Part shown: positions 7,552 through 15,588 of the stretch, piece after piece
Position numbering within the stretch: the first letter of the stretch is position 1
How the letters are laid out: the number at the start of each line of letters is the position of its first letter
NCBI RefSeq assembly: GCF_900105125.1
Contig: NZ_LT629750.1
Span: forward strand, 3,286,001 to 3,350,000
Source: Bradyrhizobium canariense
Lineage (GTDB): Bacteria; Pseudomonadota; Alphaproteobacteria; Rhizobiales; Xanthobacteraceae
Length of the DNA: 64,000 nt
Reading direction: 5' to 3'
Position numbers and translations under genes: made by a program
Notes under the pieces: model-generated
The model's input: the letters and a program-made list of their open reading frames with translations, nothing else
What the model was told of the DNA's origin: nothing
Databases searched by the model: none

Positions 7552-9810
7552 TCACTTTCTCTTCTGCAAGGCGCGCCATACCTTTTCGGGCGTCATCGGG
7601 AGATCGGTAATTCGGATGCCGTAGGCCGAGAACAGCGCATTGGCGATCGCCGGCGCGACGGGCAGGATTGCTCCTTCACCCATTCCTTTGGCGCCGCCCG
7701 GGCCCGGCCCGTCGCCATTCTCGACCAGGATGGTGTCGAACACCGGCGGCACGTCCGAAATGCGCGGGATCGTGTAGTCGATCGGCGTCGCGTTGACGGG
7801 CTGACCGTCCTCGAATTCCAGCTGTTCGTAGAGCGCGTGTCCGAAGCCCATGGCGGCGGCGCCCTCGTCCTGCCCTTCGGCGGCGACGCGATCGATCACG
7901 CGCCCGACGTCGGCGGCGCTCGCGTAGCGAGGCACGTGAATCTCGCCGGTGTCCTCATCGACGACGATTTCCGCGAGGCCAGCGGACGTTTCCCAGAACA
8001 GCGGTGACTCGGCCAGCGCACCTTTCTTCGAGCGCGGTGTGATCGCGCCACGCCCGACGACCTCCCCGGAGTCGACGCCCAGCGTGCGGTGGAAAATCTG
8101 ATGGAAGGTCAGAACCTCGGACCCGGTAGAGACGCCACCGTCAACGAGCGACAGACTCTCTTTGGGCAGCTCCCAGACATCCACAACCATGTCGAGGATC
8201 TGATCGGCGGCATCGAGCGCCGCGTTCTCGACGGACAGGCCAACCACGACGGTCGATCGGCTCGCGCCCGTGCCCCAGTCGTAAGGGGCGACGGCCGTAT
8301 CGGTGCGCAACGTGCTGACTGCGGAAAACGGCTGCTTCAGCGTCTGCGCGGCGATCCGGGCCATGGTTGCATGCGCGCCCTGGCCGACTTCGATGCTGGA
8401 GACCGAAACCAGGATCGATCCATCGATCTTGAGACGGACGATCGCGTTGGCGATCGGCGTGTTCGCCGGATCGGTCGCGGCGACCGCCATTCCGCGAGAC
8501 CGCCGGTTCGAAGCTTGCGACTCCGATGCGAACGACTGGGTCACACGGCCCATCAGCTCACTCATGTCCATGTCGAGCGCACGCAGATCGGGCCGCGTGC
8601 GCTCGCCACGGGCCGCGAGGTTCTTCAACCGGAACTCGGCCGGATCCATGCCGATGGCCGCAGCGACATTGTCCATATGGGATTCTTTGGCCCAGACAGC
8701 CTGCGGCCCGCCGATTGAACGGAAGGCGGCACCGGGCACGGTATTGGTGTAAACGGCCGAGGCCTCGAGGCGCAGGTTCGGCACCGCATAGGGGCCGATG
8801 ATGCGATTGGCTGATTTGGTAGCGACAGCCGAGCCCGTGTCGGAATAGGCGCCGCCATCGAGTAGCAGTTTGGCGCTCTTGGCGAGGATTCGCCCCTTTG
8901 CGTCCACGGCCGTGCGAATCGTGACCTCGGCCCCTAGCCTTCGGCAGGTCAGCATCGAATCGGAAATGGATTGGGCCACGCGGACAGGGCGCTGCACCTT
9001 CCACGAAGCTCCCGCAACCAGCGGCTCGATCTTCACCGAGGCCTTGCCGCCGAAGCCACCGCCGACGAAAGGGACGATCACGCGGACCTTGGCCAACTGC
9101 AGACCGAACAGGCGCGACAGCACCTTTTGAACCGCGGTCGGCGTCTGCGCACCGGCCCAGACCGTGAGGGAATCGCCCTTGAAGTCCGCGATGACCGTGT
9201 GCGGCTCCATCGCAAAGTGAGAGATGGCTGGAAACGTGAAGTGATCCTCATGAACGTAGGCGGCGGCCGCCTCGGCGGCGTCGACGTCGCCGACATTGTT
9301 GCGGTAGGTGTGGAAGATGTTGCTGCCTTGCGTCGGCTTGGCGCCACCCTTGAAATAGAAGTCCTGAAGATTTTCGTGGTGTTCGTGGATCAGCGGCGCG
9401 CCGTCCGCCATGGCTTTCTGTATAGTCGCTGCCCGCGGAAGCTCCTCGTAACCGACATCGACCAGCTCGGCGGCATTCTCCGCGATCTCAATCGTCTCCG
9501 CGATCACGATGGCAACCGGCTCGCCTACATAGCGCACGCGGTCGACGGCGATGATCGGCCGGTCTTTGAGCACGACGCCCCAGCAGCCGAACGAGGCGAC
9601 ATCCTCGCCGATAAGCACGTCCACGACGCCGTCCATCGAACGGGCGGCGCTCGTGTCGATCGAAACGATGCGGGCATGAACGGCCGGCGAGCGAACCACA
9701 AAGCCGTGCAGCATATCCGGGACCGTTAGGTCGGTGATGTATTCGGCGCGCCCAGTGACCTTCTCGATCAGGTCGGGTCGAACGGAACTCATGTTGTAAG
9801 TTGCCGACAT
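7552..9810 (-). CDS. Mo-hydroxylase large subunit, molybdopterin-binding (probable nicotinate 6-hydroxylase)
   Basis: About 752 residues. It has an aldehyde oxidase/xanthine dehydrogenase a/b hammerhead domain at the N-terminus (KVTGRAEYITDL) followed by the molybdenum cofactor domains: GGGFGGKASVK, PGAAFRSIGGPQA and the C-terminal GGAKGMGEGA that contains the catalytic glutamate. It is the first gene of the minus-strand nic operon and should hydroxylate nicotinate to 6-hydroxynicotinate. The open frame continues to 9999, but the operator-like site at 9871-9887 lies in that extension, so I place the start at 9810; a further ATG at 9792 is also possible. The substrate comes from context with nicC, nicX, nicD and nicF. 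Confidence 0.83.
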   Translation of the reverse strand: MSATYNMSSVRPDLIEKVTGRAEYITDLTVPDMLHGFVVRSPAVHARIVSIDTSAARSMDGVVDVLIGEDVASFGCWGVVLKDRPIIAVDRVRYVGEPVAIVIAETIEIAENAAELVDVGYEELPRAATIQKAMADGAPLIHEHHENLQDFYFKGGAKPTQGSNIFHTYRNNVGDVDAAEAAAAYVHEDHFTFPAISHFAMEPHTVIADFKGDSLTVWAGAQTPTAVQKVLSRLFGLQLAKVRVIVPFVGGGFGGKASVKIEPLVAGASWKVQRPVRVAQSISDSMLTCRRLGAEVTIRTAVDAKGRILAKSAKLLLDGGAYSDTGSAVATKSANRIIGPYAVPNLRLEASAVYTNTVPGAAFRSIGGPQAVWAKESHMDNVAAAIGMDPAEFRLKNLAARGERTRPDLRALDMDMSELMGRVTQSFASESQASNRRSRGMAVAATDPANTPIANAIVRLKIDGSILVSVSSIEVGQGAHATMARIAAQTLKQPFSAVSTLRTDTAVAPYDWGTGASRSTVVVGLSVENAALDAADQILDMVVDVWELPKESLSLVDGGVSTGSEVLTFHQIFHRTLGVDSGEVVGRGAITPRSKKGALAESPLFWETSAGLAEIVVDEDTGEIHVPRYASAADVGRVIDRVAAEGQDEGAAAMGFGHALYEQLEFEDGQPVNATPIDYTIPRISDVPPVFDTILVENGDGPGPGGAKGMGEGAILPVAPAIANALFSAYGIRITDLPMTPEKVWRALQKRK

Positions 9811-9870
9811 CCGTGAAACCGATGGTACCTGTGGTGCCTCCCTAGGCGATCTGCGGACATTATGACAGTT

Positions 9871-9887
9871 ATTACTCGTATGCAAGC
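9871..9887 (-). promoter_or_regulatory. MarR-type operator-like motif, copy 2 (nic promoter region)
   Basis: On the minus strand this reads GCTTGCATACGAGTAAT, one base different from copy 1. It lies 60 bases upstream of the chosen start of the hydroxylase large-subunit gene, where a repressor of the nic operon would bind. The rest of 9811-10226, between the divergent hydroxylase and MarR genes, holds nothing else I can support. Confidence 0.6.
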
Positions 9888-10226
9888 GCTGTGCTCGTGC
9901 ACATCTAATATGGTGTGCCCTGCGCCGTAACTTGAGGGCAGCGCTCCGACAAACGGCTTGCGGCCAAATGTTGACCGCCGCACGGGTTTCAGTTCTCAAG
10001 GCTGTAGATTTCGGGCACCCAGACGACCGAGGGGCCGGAAAAAGGGCAGCTAGTGCCGGATCACCTCAGCCCGGCGGTGGGACGATAAAGCCGGTCTCCG
10101 ACCAACAAAGATGGATTCCTGAGTTCAACGAATGTAGACAAATGATCGGCGCCGAGGACTCCGGAACCGATCAGTCAAACTTTTCTCAAATGAGTTGTGG
10201 CAACGTACCGCAAGGGGACGAAAGTC

Positions 10227-10694
10227 GTGCAAACGAAAACGAAGCGGCGCTCCGTGGAAAAGCCGAAAGAAGCTGTACTGTCATACAGGCTGGATGACGC
10301 ACCGGGCTTCTTGTTGCGCGTCGCGCTCCGTACTCACACGGCCATTTTTGCCGCGAAGATGATTGAAGAATTAACGGCGCCCCAATTCTCAACGCTGGCG
10401 AAATTGAGGGAGGTCGGACCTTGTTCTCAAAACCATTTGGGACGCCTGATACACTACGACTCAGCCACCATTACCGGCGTTATTAGTCGTCTCAAATTAC
10501 GCGGCCTTATAAAGAGTTCCGAGGATCCTTTAGATCCACGACGGCGGGAGATCGATTTAACCGACAAGGGCAGACGAGTAGCGGACACCGCAATCGAAGC
10601 TGTCGGTGAGATTTCAAGCGAGACGTTCGCTCCCTTGACCCGGGAAGAATTTCGAACACTTACCGAAATCCTCAAGAAAATCATACGCCGCTGA
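10227..10694 (+). CDS. MarR-family regulator, NicR-like (paralogue 1)
   Basis: Winged-helix MarR regulator of about 155 residues, divergent from the nic operon. The DNA-binding part is clear: SQNHLGRLIHYDSATITGV as recognition region, then DPLDPRRREIDLT in the wing. It is close in sequence to the MarR protein at 11558-12028 over nearly its whole length. In known nic clusters a MarR protein (NicR) represses the pathway until 6-hydroxynicotinate is present, so this is the expected regulator. I place the start at the GTG at 10227, preceded by AAGGGG; a GTG at 10197 has no ribosome binding site. Which of the two paralogues senses which ligand is unknown. Confidence 0.78.
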   Translation: MQTKTKRRSVEKPKEAVLSYRLDDAPGFLLRVALRTHTAIFAAKMIEELTAPQFSTLAKLREVGPCSQNHLGRLIHYDSATITGVISRLKLRGLIKSSEDPLDPRRREIDLTDKGRRVADTAIEAVGEISSETFAPLTREEFRTLTEILKKIIRR

Positions 10695-10768
10695 GCCGGT
10701 TCCGGTCCACATTTGTGATCGTCGATGAGCCGAATTCGTGGTCAATCGTATCAGCGGACTAAGACAAA

Positions 10769-11058
10769 ATGACCCCGCGATTGAGCCTGCACACCTGCGA
10801 CGAAAGGGCGGTGATCGAAGCGCACAAGGGGTTCCACAATGACGACATTCATTTCGATCTAGCTAATCTCACCGTGCGGACCGCGTTGGTCATCGCCGGG
10901 CGAGGGAGGTCATCGGACCGGAAGACGAGAAGGAGATCCGCAGACTACTTCCATCCATCGGGATGCGGTGGCTGGAGACTGCGGGCCATCAGATGCAGAT
11001 CGACGATACGGATGGCTTCCTGTGGATCATCAACGCTCTGTTGAAACCGCGCTTCTAG
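10769..11058 (+). pseudogene. Decayed copy of nicD (C-terminal third)
   Basis: The first frame encodes LHTCDERAVIEAHKGFHNDDIHFDL and on to VIAGRG, matching NicD residues about 183-223 nearly residue for residue. Around position 10905 the frame shifts, and the match continues in another frame: VIGPEDEKEIRRLLPSI, then ETAGHQMQIDDTDGF, ending at a TAG at 11056-11058. The part that would carry the nucleophile serine is missing. It lies on the opposite strand from intact nicD, between the two MarR paralogues, so an ancestral nic gene set was probably duplicated or acquired twice and one copy decayed. Confidence 0.85.
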
Positions 11059-11071
11059 GCTTCCGCAAGCA

Positions 11072-11554
11072 CTATGTCTGAGTTGAGCGGTGATCCGCAG
11101 TGAGAAAGACCATCCGGCCGGCTGCGAGCGCTGTGTGCTGAGGATTGAGCACCGACGCGTCGACGGTCGCCAAATTACGTCCGTAGTGAAAAACTCTGGC
11201 TTCGACAGTCAGTGCGGCTTCAAAGGCTGGCCGCAGAAAATCCACGCGCATGTCGACCGTCTGAGCTGGCCGCCCGAGCAAGGTCGCCACGGCGTAAGAC
11301 CCCGCGGTGTCCAACAGCGTCGCAAGAATGCCGCCGTGAAGGAAGCGATGGTCCGGATTCGAAATGAATTCCTCGCGCCACGGAGCAGACAATATGATCT
11401 GGCCGGCCGCGGCGGACACGACTGAGAGCTGCATCCAGGCGGCCATGTGATTGCGAGAAAGTCGTGCCTGGAGTTGATCCAGAGACATCTCCATCTGTCT
11501 GTCCGTCGTCAAGGAGCTGGCCTGTTGTTTCTGTTCGAGGAAGGATGCCGGCAA
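11072..11554 (-). CDS. Hotdog-fold thioesterase (PaaI type)
   Basis: Acyl-CoA thioesterase of the PaaI/4HBT hotdog superfamily, up to 160 residues (an internal start MEMSLDQL is possible). The family signature HGGILATLLDTAGSYA contains the conserved HGG and the acidic residue that positions water. Such enzymes free CoA from stalled aromatic or acyl-CoA intermediates. It begins three bases after the stop of MarR paralogue 2 and is probably co-transcribed with it. With the pim-type CoA pathway beginning downstream, a housekeeping role for trapped CoA is plausible. Substrate unknown. Confidence 0.75.
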   Translation of the reverse strand: MPASFLEQKQQASSLTTDRQMEMSLDQLQARLSRNHMAAWMQLSVVSAAAGQIILSAPWREEFISNPDHRFLHGGILATLLDTAGSYAVATLLGRPAQTVDMRVDFLRPAFEAALTVEARVFHYGRNLATVDASVLNPQHTALAAGRMVFLTADHRSTQT

Positions 11555-11557
11555 CGG

Positions 11558-12028
11558 CTATCTGCGGATCACTTTTTTCAGCAACATCGTCAGCGCCGCG
11601 TGCTCCGCCGCCGAAAGAAGCGAGAACGTCTCCCGTGAAATTTCCCTGATCGCCGCGATGGCGTCGGCTGCCACCGTCCGGCCTAAGTCAGTCAGGTCGA
11701 TCGCCATGCGGCGGCGATCGAGGGGGTCGACGATGCTTTCGATGAAGCCCCGGGTCTTCAATCGATTGATCACCCCGGTGATGGTCGCGGAATCATAGTG
11801 GATGAGGCGGCCAAGATGGTTTTGCGAGCAAGGTCCAACCTCGAGCAGTTTCGCGAGAGTCGAGAATTGCGGCGCGGTCAGACTCTCGATCATCTTTGCC
11901 GTGAGGAACGCAGTATGCGTTTTCAAGGCCACGCGTAGCAAAAATCCCGGCTGGTCGTCGAGTACGTAACGCTCTGGCTCGTCCGCGGCAGTCACGGGTT
12001 GGATCATTTTTTGAGCAGTCTGTGTCAC
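11558..12028 (-). CDS. MarR-family regulator (paralogue 2)
   Basis: 156-residue MarR regulator very similar to paralogue 1: both share AKMIE-LTAPQFSTLAKL and GPCSQNHLGRLIHYDSATITGV with few differences, so they arose by duplication or parallel transfer. It is transcribed away from the pim-type operon that starts at 12637 and leads a two-gene unit with the thioesterase. The spacer of about 600 bases between it and pimA holds an operator-like motif, so it may repress pimA-pimB-pimF, itself, or both. Because the recognition helices are nearly identical, the two proteins probably bind the same sites. Confidence 0.78.
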   Translation of the reverse strand: MTQTAQKMIQPVTAADEPERYVLDDQPGFLLRVALKTHTAFLTAKMIESLTAPQFSTLAKLLEVGPCSQNHLGRLIHYDSATITGVINRLKTRGFIESIVDPLDRRRMAIDLTDLGRTVAADAIAAIREISRETFSLLSAAEHAALTMLLKKVIRR

Positions 12029-12636
12029 GCGGTGCCTTCAGTCTTGAGCGGCTTTGCGTCCTCTGAACAGAGGGCGTCAGCCAAAACCAGTATCGACGAG
12101 GGCTCGGGATGAAGCCTTCGCAGTCTTCCGCAAGTCTCGTGGGAGCCATAGCGGCCGCAGCGGGCAAGCCACGGCAGTGCCATATGGATCAGCGTATGCC
12201 CGCCGGCACGAACCAAGCACATTGGCTGACAGCCAGTGCATTCAGGACGATACACCGTGAATGCACTTGCTTGCAAGGTGTATGCTCGCGAACAAGTTTA
12301 GCGCTTGCATACGAGTGATTGGCAAAATATCGTCCGACGTAATGTCTGGAGAGGTAACTCAATTGGCACCCTTGGGAGGCCTAACGCGCGTTGTTCGCAA
12401 GCTCGCCCGGATGGACACATCGCTGTCCGTCGCTCTTTCTCAGCGGCGGCGATCTGTCGATCTTCGTGAGCCGGCCGATCAGCGCGACATTGTCCGCATT
12501 GTGTGTCGTGGCGGTCGTTGGCCCAACCGTTGCCACGCTGTGGCGAAGAAGAGCTGCTGTTACAAAACAGGCTTAGCGCGACATTCCCATTTCCATCACT
12601 CGGCATTGCCGGGGTGACGCTCCACGGAGAACATCA
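12029..12636. other. Regulatory spacer between MarR paralogue 2 and pimA
   Basis: No gene is supported here. Apart from the operator-like motif at 12303-12319, a second smaller dyad (CTTG CTTG CAAG) lies at 12266-12277. The MarR genes and pimA are divergent across this stretch, so it likely holds both promoters. Clear -35 and -10 boxes were not identified. Confidence 0.4.
12303..12319 (+). promoter_or_regulatory. MarR-type operator-like motif, copy 3 (pimA promoter region)
   Basis: GCTTGCATACGAGTGAT, matching the site before the nic operon except at one base. It is about 320 bases upstream of pimA and 275 bases upstream of MarR paralogue 2. This ties the CoA pathway to the nic operon through a common regulator, which is an inference from motif sharing. 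Confidence 0.58.
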
Positions 12637-14289
12637 GTGCAATATGCAGGCGAGAAATTCTATCCAGAAGATGTCCGCTGGGACGAACCGATCGAAGTCG
12701 GTCTGGTGCCGGCGTTGCTGGAGGAATCGGCGCGCAAATTCGGCGATCGCGCGGCGATTGAATTTCGCGATCGTCAGATCAGCTATCGGGAACTGAACGC
12801 AAAGGTCGCACAGGCTGCGGCCGCTTATCTGCGGGACGGCCTCGCACGCGACACTACCATCGGGCTCTTTCTCGGCAACACGCCCGATCATCCGATCAAC
12901 TTCTTCGGCGCGCTCAAGGCCGGCGCGCGCATTGTGCATCTCAGTCCGCTCGACGGCGAGATCACGCTGAAGCACAAGCTGACCGATAGCGGCGCCCGTC
13001 TGGTCGTGACCAGCAACCTGTCGTCGATTTTTCCCCGAGCGCTCGAATTTCTCGAGGCCGGCATCATCGACCGCATCATCGTCTGCGAAGATGAGGCATG
13101 GGGCGAGGCGAAGAATAAGCTGGCGTCCTACGACAAGCGGCCTGCGATCGTCACCTATGCCGAATTCATCGCTGAGGCTCAGCTCCCCGTGATCTGGCCG
13201 GCCGTCGAACTGGACGACGTGGCGCTGCTTCAATATACCGGGGGGACGACCGGTCTGCCGAAAGGTGCGATGCTTACGCATCGCAATCTGACCGCGGCGG
13301 TCTCGATCCGGGAAGTCTGGACGCGATCATTCCGGGCAAAGCGGAATGTTGCTGAGCGCGTCATCTGTGCGCTTCCACTGTTCCATATCTATGCCTTGAC
13401 GCTCATCCTGATGAAGCGGCTGCGTTACGGCGATCTGATTTCCCTGCATCAGCGTTTCGATCTCGAGGAGATCATGCGGGATATCGAGGTCAAGCGTGCG
13501 ACGGTGTTTCCGGGCGTGCCGACCATGTGGATCGCCATCATTAGCCTGCCCGATCTGGACCGCCGCGATCTGTCGTCGCTGGCCTATTGCGGTTCCGGCG
13601 GGGCGCCGCTTCCGGTCGAGGTGGCCGCGATCTTCGAGCGTAAGACCGGCCTCCGGCTGCGGAGCGGCTGGGGCATGACGGAAACCGCGTCACCCGGCAC
13701 GACACATCCGTCGAACGGGCCAGACAGGCCCGGCTCGATCGGGCTGATGCTGCCGGGCATCGAGATCGACATCGTGGCGCATGACGACCCGCATCGAGTC
13801 TTGTCCATCGGCGAGGTCGGCGAATTGCGCATCCGTGGGCCGAACGTAACGCGTGGCTACTGGAACCGGGACGAAGGGCGATCCGAATGGTTCATCGGCG
13901 ATCGCTTCCTCACCGGCGACATCGGCTACATGGATGCGGATGGCTGGTTCTATCTCGTCGATCGCAAGAAGGATCTCATCATCTCGGGTGGGTTCAACGT
14001 CTATCCGCAGTTGATCGAACAGGCGATCTACACCCACCCCGACGTCAAGGAGGTGCTGGTCATCGGCATTCCCGATGAATATCGCGGAGAGGCTGCCAAG
14101 GCCTATATCACGCTTCGGCCGGACGCTGCGCGCTTCAGCATCGACGACCTGCGCGCCTTCCTGACCGGCAAGATCGGCAAGCACGAATTGCCGGCGGCGC
14201 TCGAGTTCATCGACGAGCTGCCCCGCACCAATGTCGGCAAGCTGTCTCGGCAAGCGCTGCGCGATCAACTCTCATCTCGTTCTGCTTAA
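12637..14289 (+). CDS. pimA: Acyl-CoA ligase, pimeloyl-CoA ligase-like
   Basis: ANL-superfamily acid:CoA ligase of 550 residues. It shows the phosphate-binding loop YTGGTTGLPKGA near residue 205, GWGMTETA near residue 347, the hinge DRKKDLIISGGFNV near residue 447, and the C-terminal lysine in PRTNVGKLSRQALR. It starts with GTG at 12637 behind GGAG at seven bases. Followed directly by thiolase and hydratase/dehydrogenase genes, and with PimC/PimD-like dehydrogenases further on, it fits PimA of Rhodopseudomonas, which activates C7-C14 dicarboxylates and fatty acids. The real substrate may differ, since the motif upstream links it to the nic regulators. Confidence 0.8.
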   Translation: MQYAGEKFYPEDVRWDEPIEVGLVPALLEESARKFGDRAAIEFRDRQISYRELNAKVAQAAAAYLRDGLARDTTIGLFLGNTPDHPINFFGALKAGARIVHLSPLDGEITLKHKLTDSGARLVVTSNLSSIFPRALEFLEAGIIDRIIVCEDEAWGEAKNKLASYDKRPAIVTYAEFIAEAQLPVIWPAVELDDVALLQYTGGTTGLPKGAMLTHRNLTAAVSIREVWTRSFRAKRNVAERVICALPLFHIYALTLILMKRLRYGDLISLHQRFDLEEIMRDIEVKRATVFPGVPTMWIAIISLPDLDRRDLSSLAYCGSGGAPLPVEVAAIFERKTGLRLRSGWGMTETASPGTTHPSNGPDRPGSIGLMLPGIEIDIVAHDDPHRVLSIGEVGELRIRGPNVTRGYWNRDEGRSEWFIGDRFLTGDIGYMDADGWFYLVDRKKDLIISGGFNVYPQLIEQAIYTHPDVKEVLVIGIPDEYRGEAAKAYITLRPDAARFSIDDLRAFLTGKIGKHELPAALEFIDELPRTNVGKLSRQALRDQLSSRSA

Positions 14290-14304
14290 ACTGGGAATCG
14301 TTCC

Positions 14305-15489
14305 ATGGCTGATGCTGTTATCGTATCCACTGCGCGTACCCCGATCGGGAGGGCCTATCGCGGCGCGCTCAACAATACCGATGGTGCCACCCTGCTGGGT
14401 GAGGCCATCAAGGCGGCAGTGGCGCGGGCCGAGGTCGATCCTGGCAACATCGAAGACGTTGTCATGGGAGCGGCAATGCAGCAGGGCACGACCGGCGGCA
14501 ATATCGCCCGCAAGGCGCTGTTGCGCGCAGGCCTGCCGGTCTCGGTGTCGGGCACGACGGTCGATCGCCTGTGTGCATCAGGACTGCAGGCTATCGCCAT
14601 CGCCGCACGATCGGTGATCCATGACGGTGTCCAGATCGCAGTCGGGGGTGGCGGCCAATCGATCAGCCTGGTGCAGAACGAGCATGCCAATACCTATCGT
14701 GCCGTCGATCCCGTGCTGATGGAGATGAAGCCTGACGTCTATATGCCGATGCTCGACACCGCCGAGGTGGTCGCAAAACGTTATGTGATCTCGCGAGATC
14801 GGCAGGACGAATATTCCTTCGACAGCCAAATGCGGACCGCATCGGCCCAGACGAGCAGAAAGTTCGACGACGAGATCGTGCCGCTGTCGGTCACGATGTC
14901 GATTACCAACAAAGAGACAAAGGAAACCAGCCTGAAGGACGTCACGCTCGTTCAGGATGAGGGACCTCGTCCGGATACGACGCAGGAAGGGCTCGCCAGG
15001 CTGAAGCCTGTGCGCGACGGCGGCAGCATCACGGCCGGCAATGCCAGCCAACTCTCGGACGGCGCGAGCGCGATGGTGATCATGAGCGACAAGGAGGCCG
15101 CCAAGCGTGGCTTGAAGCCGCTCGGCATTTTCCGCGGCTTCGTGTCGGCCGGCTGCGAGCCAAACGAAATGGGGATTGGTCCGATTTATGCCGTGCCGCG
15201 GCTCCTCGCGCGTCACGGTCTGCGCATCGACGACATCGACTTGTGGGAGTTGAATGAAGCCTTTGCCGTTCAGGTACTTTACTGCCGGGACAAGCTCGGA
15301 ATTGATCCTGCCAGGCTGAACGTCAACGGCGGCGCCATTTCCATGGGCCATCCTTATGGCATGAGCGGCGCGCGGCTGGCCGGTCATCTTCTCATCGAGG
15401 GACGTCGCCGCAAGATCAGATATGGCGTCGCCACCATGTGCGTCGGTGGCGGCATGGGAACCGCCGGCCTGTTCGAGATCATCCACTGA
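14305..15489 (+). CDS. pimB: Acetyl-CoA acyltransferase (thiolase)
   Basis: Full-length degradative thiolase of 394 residues with all catalytic residues: Cys90 in DRLCASG, His349 in SMGHPYGMSG and Cys379 in CVGGGMG. It cleaves 3-ketoacyl-CoA to acetyl-CoA and a shortened acyl-CoA in the last step of each beta-oxidation round. It begins 15 bases after pimA and belongs to the same operon. A hairpin follows its stop. Thiolase identity is certain; the pimB name depends on the operon. Confidence 0.85.
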   Translation: MADAVIVSTARTPIGRAYRGALNNTDGATLLGEAIKAAVARAEVDPGNIEDVVMGAAMQQGTTGGNIARKALLRAGLPVSVSGTTVDRLCASGLQAIAIAARSVIHDGVQIAVGGGGQSISLVQNEHANTYRAVDPVLMEMKPDVYMPMLDTAEVVAKRYVISRDRQDEYSFDSQMRTASAQTSRKFDDEIVPLSVTMSITNKETKETSLKDVTLVQDEGPRPDTTQEGLARLKPVRDGGSITAGNASQLSDGASAMVIMSDKEAAKRGLKPLGIFRGFVSAGCEPNEMGIGPIYAVPRLLARHGLRIDDIDLWELNEAFAVQVLYCRDKLGIDPARLNVNGGAISMGHPYGMSGARLAGHLLIEGRRRKIRYGVATMCVGGGMGTAGLFEIIH

Positions 15490-15521
15490 TCCGAGCGCTG
15501 AGAAAATCGCGGCGGAGCGAG

Positions 15522-15542
15522 GCCCGGTCATCAGGACCGGGC
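15522..15542 (+). other. Intergenic hairpin between pimB and pimF
   Basis: Arms GCCCGGTC (15522-15529) and GACCGGGC (15535-15542) pair perfectly around a five-base loop. No T run follows, so it is not a typical terminator. It may protect the upstream message or tune pimF expression. It lies just before a false upstream ATG at 15547. Confidence 0.5.
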
Positions 15543-15588
15543 TCCCATGCTTGCGCCTGTTGAGATTTGTTCTGATGGGAGACTTGAA

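Noticed and set aside
6289..9729. Long plus-strand frames opposite the Mo-hydroxylase genes
   Set aside because: Same reason: the minus strand carries all cofactor motifs, and the plus frames are rich in Arg, His and Asp as shadows usually are.
1825..9810. Picolinate rather than nicotinate degradation
   Set aside because: The picolinate route needs a separate decarboxylase (amidohydrolase family) for 3,6-dihydroxypicolinate; none is present, while a NicC-like decarboxylating monooxygenase is.
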